Below are positions 61,434 to 64,000 of a stretch of DNA of 64,000 nucleotides, piece by piece; position 1 is the first letter of the stretch, and every line of letters starts with the position of its first letter. The translations under genes and the position numbers were made by a program. The notes under the pieces were generated by a model. It was not told where the DNA came from and made no database searches. It worked only from the letters and a program-made list of their open reading frames with translations. Origin of the DNA: CAXBES01 sp963974915 (GTDB lineage Bacteria; Bacteroidota; Bacteroidia; Flavobacteriales; Flavobacteriaceae); assembly GCA_963974915.1 (NCBI GenBank), contig CAXBES010000011.1, positions 73,939 through 137,938 of the forward strand, read 5' to 3'.

Positions 61434-61544
61434 AATTTTTAGTTTTTTAATTAGAACTCATAAGTTACGATTTATTGAGGTAATTTTTTCTAAAATTGCG
61501 TTAAACCTTAGCGGTTGCAGGTGTGTTAAAACCAACTTATAAAT

Positions 61545-62459
61545 TTAGCCGTTTATAGCCTCCACATTTGCCACACGTCCATTAAGCATTTCTTTAAGCA
61601 TTGTTTCTATTCCGTTTTTTAGAGTGACTGTGGATGAAGGACACCCACTACAAGCACCTTGAAGAATAACTCTAACGGTCTTGGTTTCGCTGTCAAAAGA
61701 CTCGAATGCAATATGCCCGCCATCACTAGCTACCGCAGGCTTTACATACTCATCGAGTATTGAGATAATTTCCTTGTCAATTTCCGAATGTGTTTTAGTT
61801 TCACTTGATTTGTCAGATTCTAAAACTGCTTCTTTTTCTTTTTTCTTCTGAAGTATAGCGTCATTTAAGATCGGTTTCCCTGCTTCAATATATGTTCGGA
61901 TGTAATCACGAATTTCCATAGAAATTTCTTGCCATTCGGCTACGTTGTATTTCATTACTGAAACATAGTTGGCGCTAATAAATACTTCTTTGATAAAAGG
62001 AAATTTGAATAAAGCTGAAGCCAACGGAGCATCTATAGCATCGTCGATATTTTTAAACTCAAAAGTTCCATCGGCTAAAGGTTTATTAGCCACAAATTTC
62101 AATACCGAAGGGTTCGGAGTGCTTTCGGCATAAACCGTTACAGGGACTTTTTTGGTGTTTTCATTTTCAGCAATTACAGGAGCGCCACTGTTTAAATAGT
62201 CTAAAATAGACGTAGCTACTTCTTCCTGAACATCCTCCCAATTAACGATATTGTATTTTTCGATCGCAATAAAATTTTGAGAAATATAGACTGTTTTTAC
62301 AAATGGAAGATAAAAAAGTTGTTGTGCAATTGGGCTGGGTTTAGCGTCATCAATATTCTTAAATTCATAACTATTTGCCTGAGTTAGAAAGGAATTTGCA
62401 ACAAACTTTACAATATTTTCGTTATTTGTTGGTTCTACATTAATGTTAAATTGGGACAT
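61545..62459 (-). CDS. NifU-family Fe-S scaffold protein with doubled Nfu-N domain
   Basis: 304 residues. Two homologous Nfu N-terminal domains (about 1-95 and 110-200) follow each other, each with FKNIDDA, ALF/QLFYLPFVK-type strands and a VNW/AEWQE helix. The C-terminal NifU domain (about 225-304) has the cluster-binding motif GACSGCPSSTVTLKNGIE with Cys270 and Cys273. A charged linker (KKKEKEAVLESDKSSETKTHS) joins the parts. It would carry or transfer Fe-S clusters to client proteins. It is divergent from the final surface-protein gene. Confidence 0.92.
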   Translation of the reverse strand: MSQFNINVEPTNNENIVKFVANSFLTQANSYEFKNIDDAKPSPIAQQLFYLPFVKTVYISQNFIAIEKYNIVNWEDVQEEVATSILDYLNSGAPVIAENENTKKVPVTVYAESTPNPSVLKFVANKPLADGTFEFKNIDDAIDAPLASALFKFPFIKEVFISANYVSVMKYNVAEWQEISMEIRDYIRTYIEAGKPILNDAILQKKKEKEAVLESDKSSETKTHSEIDKEIISILDEYVKPAVASDGGHIAFESFDSETKTVRVILQGACSGCPSSTVTLKNGIETMLKEMLNGRVANVEAING

Positions 62460-62476
62460 TGCTTGCTTTTTTTTTG

Positions 62477-62508
62477 CAAAAATATAAAAAGAAAATCAAT
62501 GTATTCAA
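62477..62508 (-). promoter_or_regulatory. Promoter of the NifU-family gene
   Basis: On the minus strand TTG (62508-62506), a 21-bp spacer and TATTTTTG (62484-62477) fit the consensus. The start codon is at 62459. Confidence 0.6.
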
Positions 62509-62516
62509 TATATTTG
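62509..62516 (+). promoter_or_regulatory. Candidate -7 element of the choice-of-anchor L gene
   Basis: TATATTTG lies 19 bp before the ATG at 62536. No clear TTG is seen at -33. It faces away from the NifU promoter in the same 76-bp gap. Confidence 0.5.
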
Positions 62517-62535
62517 GCAACTTAATAAGCTGTAA

Positions 62536-64000
62536 ATGAAGAAATTTATACTATTAATATTTTTGTTTTTTTCTTTCTTCGGATTTTCACAAACGGTGCT
62601 TGTTGATGACACCACCTATTCCTTAGATCAATTAATTAACGATGTATTAATTCAAGGTAGTTGTAGTGAGGCGCAGAATATTAACTCGCCCAACAATGCA
62701 AATCTTGCAGGTGAAGGTTTTAATAGTTTTGGTTACTTTCAAAGGGGAACTTCTAATTTTCCATTTGAAGAGGGAATTGTGCTTCACAGTGGTGATGTTA
62801 ACGACATTCCCTTAGGTCCGGTAAGTGCCGGGAGTAACCCTCCGTGGATGGGTGATGGGGATCTGGATTTAACATCGGGTGGAAATACCAACAATGCGAC
62901 TTCTGTTATATTTGAGTTTACCCCTGTAGTGGATCATATTAGCTTTAATTATTTATTAGCTTCCGAAGAATATGAAACCGGGTTTCAATACCCATGTACT
63001 TTTGCCGATGTCTTTGCATTTATACTTAGAGGACCGGGAATTCCAAATGTGAATCCTTATAATCACGATGGCGATCCGGCAACTCCGGATATTAACATTG
63101 ATCTTGGTGGTAGAAATATTGCTGTTTTACCGGGGACTAATATACCGGCAACGATTACAAATATTCATGACGAAGGTCCATGTAGTGCGGGTAGCTTAGG
63201 TTCGGTGGCTTATCCACAGTATTATGATTCGGTAGGAAGTGGTATGGGCGATACCGGTTTTAACGGAAGAACTGTAGTGCTAACTGCGGAAGCCGATGTA
63301 GTGCCTGGTCAAACATATACGATAGAATTGGTGGTTGCAGATTTTCAGGATAGTATTTTGGATACTGCGGTTTTTCTTGAAGCAGGTAGTTTTGTTATCG
63401 GAAATGTTGATCTAGGAGTAGATCTTACTGTTGCCACAGGAAATGCAAGATGTCTTGGTGAAACATATACAATTGCTCCATCTTTAACGGTACCTCCAGG
63501 TACAACTTATGAATGGACATATGAAGATCCGGTTGGATCTGGAACTTTTGTTCCTTTTACTCCACCTGAAACCGGTTCAACCTTAGATGTTACCGCAACA
63601 GGAACTTACCAGTTAACAGTAGATTTTGCAGGGGTTTGTACTTCTTCAGGAATGGTCTATATCGAGTTTGATATTCCACCTGTTGTTAATACTATGCCGG
63701 ATGCTTTGGTTTTATGTGATATAGATAATGATGGCTTCGGTACTTTTACATTAAGTGATGCCGACATCGATATAACGGGAGGTGATCCTAATCAATCTGT
63801 TACTTATCATCCAACCTTATCTGATGCTCAGAATGATTTAAATGTGCTTCCTAATTTATACAATAATGATGATCCTTATAATGACGTTGTTTTTGCTAGA
63901 GTTGTTGATGCAAATAGTAGTTGCCAGGCTTTTGTAACAGTAAATCTCGAAGTTCGTGACACTCCTATGGTCGTACCTCCTGGTGGTCCTTTGCGTTTGT
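62536..64000 (+). CDS. Choice-of-anchor L domain surface protein (3'-truncated by window edge)
   Basis: At least 488 residues; no stop occurs before the window ends. Signal peptide MKKFILLIFLFFSFFGFSQ. The choice-of-anchor L domain (about 20-300) shows FSFNYLLASEEYE-type features (here HISFNYLLASEEYETG), an FAFILRGPG motif and a VFLEAGSF end. Immunoglobulin-like repeats follow from about 300, with calcium-like DIDNDGFG sequences. Such proteins usually end with a type IX sorting domain, which would lie outside the window. This is consistent with the SprA translocon encoded earlier. Function is unknown, probably a surface adhesin. Confidence 0.85.
   Translation, partial: MKKFILLIFLFFSFFGFSQTVLVDDTTYSLDQLINDVLIQGSCSEAQNINSPNNANLAGEGFNSFGYFQRGTSNFPFEEGIVLHSGDVNDIPLGPVSAGSNPPWMGDGDLDLTSGGNTNNATSVIFEFTPVVDHISFNYLLASEEYETGFQYPCTFADVFAFILRGPGIPNVNPYNHDGDPATPDINIDLGGRNIAVLPGTNIPATITNIHDEGPCSAGSLGSVAYPQYYDSVGSGMGDTGFNGRTVVLTAEADVVPGQTYTIELVVADFQDSILDTAVFLEAGSFVIGNVDLGVDLTVATGNARCLGETYTIAPSLTVPPGTTYEWTYEDPVGSGTFVPFTPPETGSTLDVTATGTYQLTVDFAGVCTSSGMVYIEFDIPPVVNTMPDALVLCDIDNDGFGTFTLSDADIDITGGDPNQSVTYHPTLSDAQNDLNVLPNLYNNDDPYNDVVFARVVDANSSCQAFVTVNLEVRDTPMVVPPGGPLRL

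Overview
The window is chromosomal DNA of an AT-rich marine-type member of the Flavobacteriaceae (Bacteroidota). This rests on the gene content and on the signals. The content includes alternative complex III (act) fused to a caa3/aa3-type oxidase operon, the type IX secretion protein SprA, the gliding protein RemB, the choice-of-anchor L surface protein at the end, and a bifunctional malic enzyme. The promoters fit the Bacteroidota pattern (TTG near -33, TAnnTTTG near -7), and Shine-Dalgarno sequences are largely absent. Gene order such as maeB-ruvA-sprA-gcvH-vanZ-tonB is, from memory, common in this family. No rRNA, tRNA, IS element, prophage or CRISPR array was seen.

Layout. Positions 1-3.2 kb hold the tail of a cluster with a C45-type acyltransferase lipoprotein and a PaaK-like AMP-ligase, a pairing known from flexirubin/aryl-polyene clusters. 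Positions 3.2-4.8 kb hold a lipoprotein and a tandem universal stress protein. Positions 4.9-9.4 kb are the rimP-nusA-infB translation/transcription operon, with a terminator-like hairpin in its leader. Positions 9.5-9.8 kb contain an intergenic element expanded into about six 34-bp tandem repeats. Positions 9.9-10.7 kb hold a lipocalin-like lipoprotein and a SPOR protein.

Positions 10.9-22.7 kb form one respiratory operon, actABCDEF-coxB-coxA. It moves electrons from menaquinol through a multihaem cytochrome chain to the haem-copper oxidase. The missing oxidase parts and the assembly factors lie at 43.2-48.4 kb: ctaB (haem O synthase), two subunit III genes, subunit IV, a cysteine-free SCO-like protein, a true SCO, a DUF420 protein and a 76-residue CxxC membrane protein.

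Positions 22.8-29.3 kb carry a candidate small RNA, ruvB, a cytochrome P450, queG, maeB and ruvA. Positions 29.3-42.1 kb carry sprA (2423 aa), gcvH, vanZ, three tandem TonB proteins, and RemB, which itself begins with a TonB-C-like domain. A secreted metallo-beta-lactamase-fold hydrolase follows at 42.1-43.0 kb.

Positions 48.5-55.7 kb encode a MacB-type export system (one ATPase, two permeases, two adaptors, one TolC), followed by tsaB. Positions 56.4-58.9 kb carry three tandem copies of an unrecognised secreted protein. Positions 59-62.5 kb carry a YyaL-type thioredoxin-domain protein, dodecin, and a NifU-family protein with a doubled N-terminal domain. A large surface protein starts at 62.5 kb and runs off the window.

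No completely foreign system is evident. The most interesting leads are the Cys-less SCO paralogue with its CxxC microprotein neighbour, the TonB array that spills into RemB, the candidate small RNA before ruvB, the attenuator-like hairpin before rimP, and the tandem triplicated secreted family.
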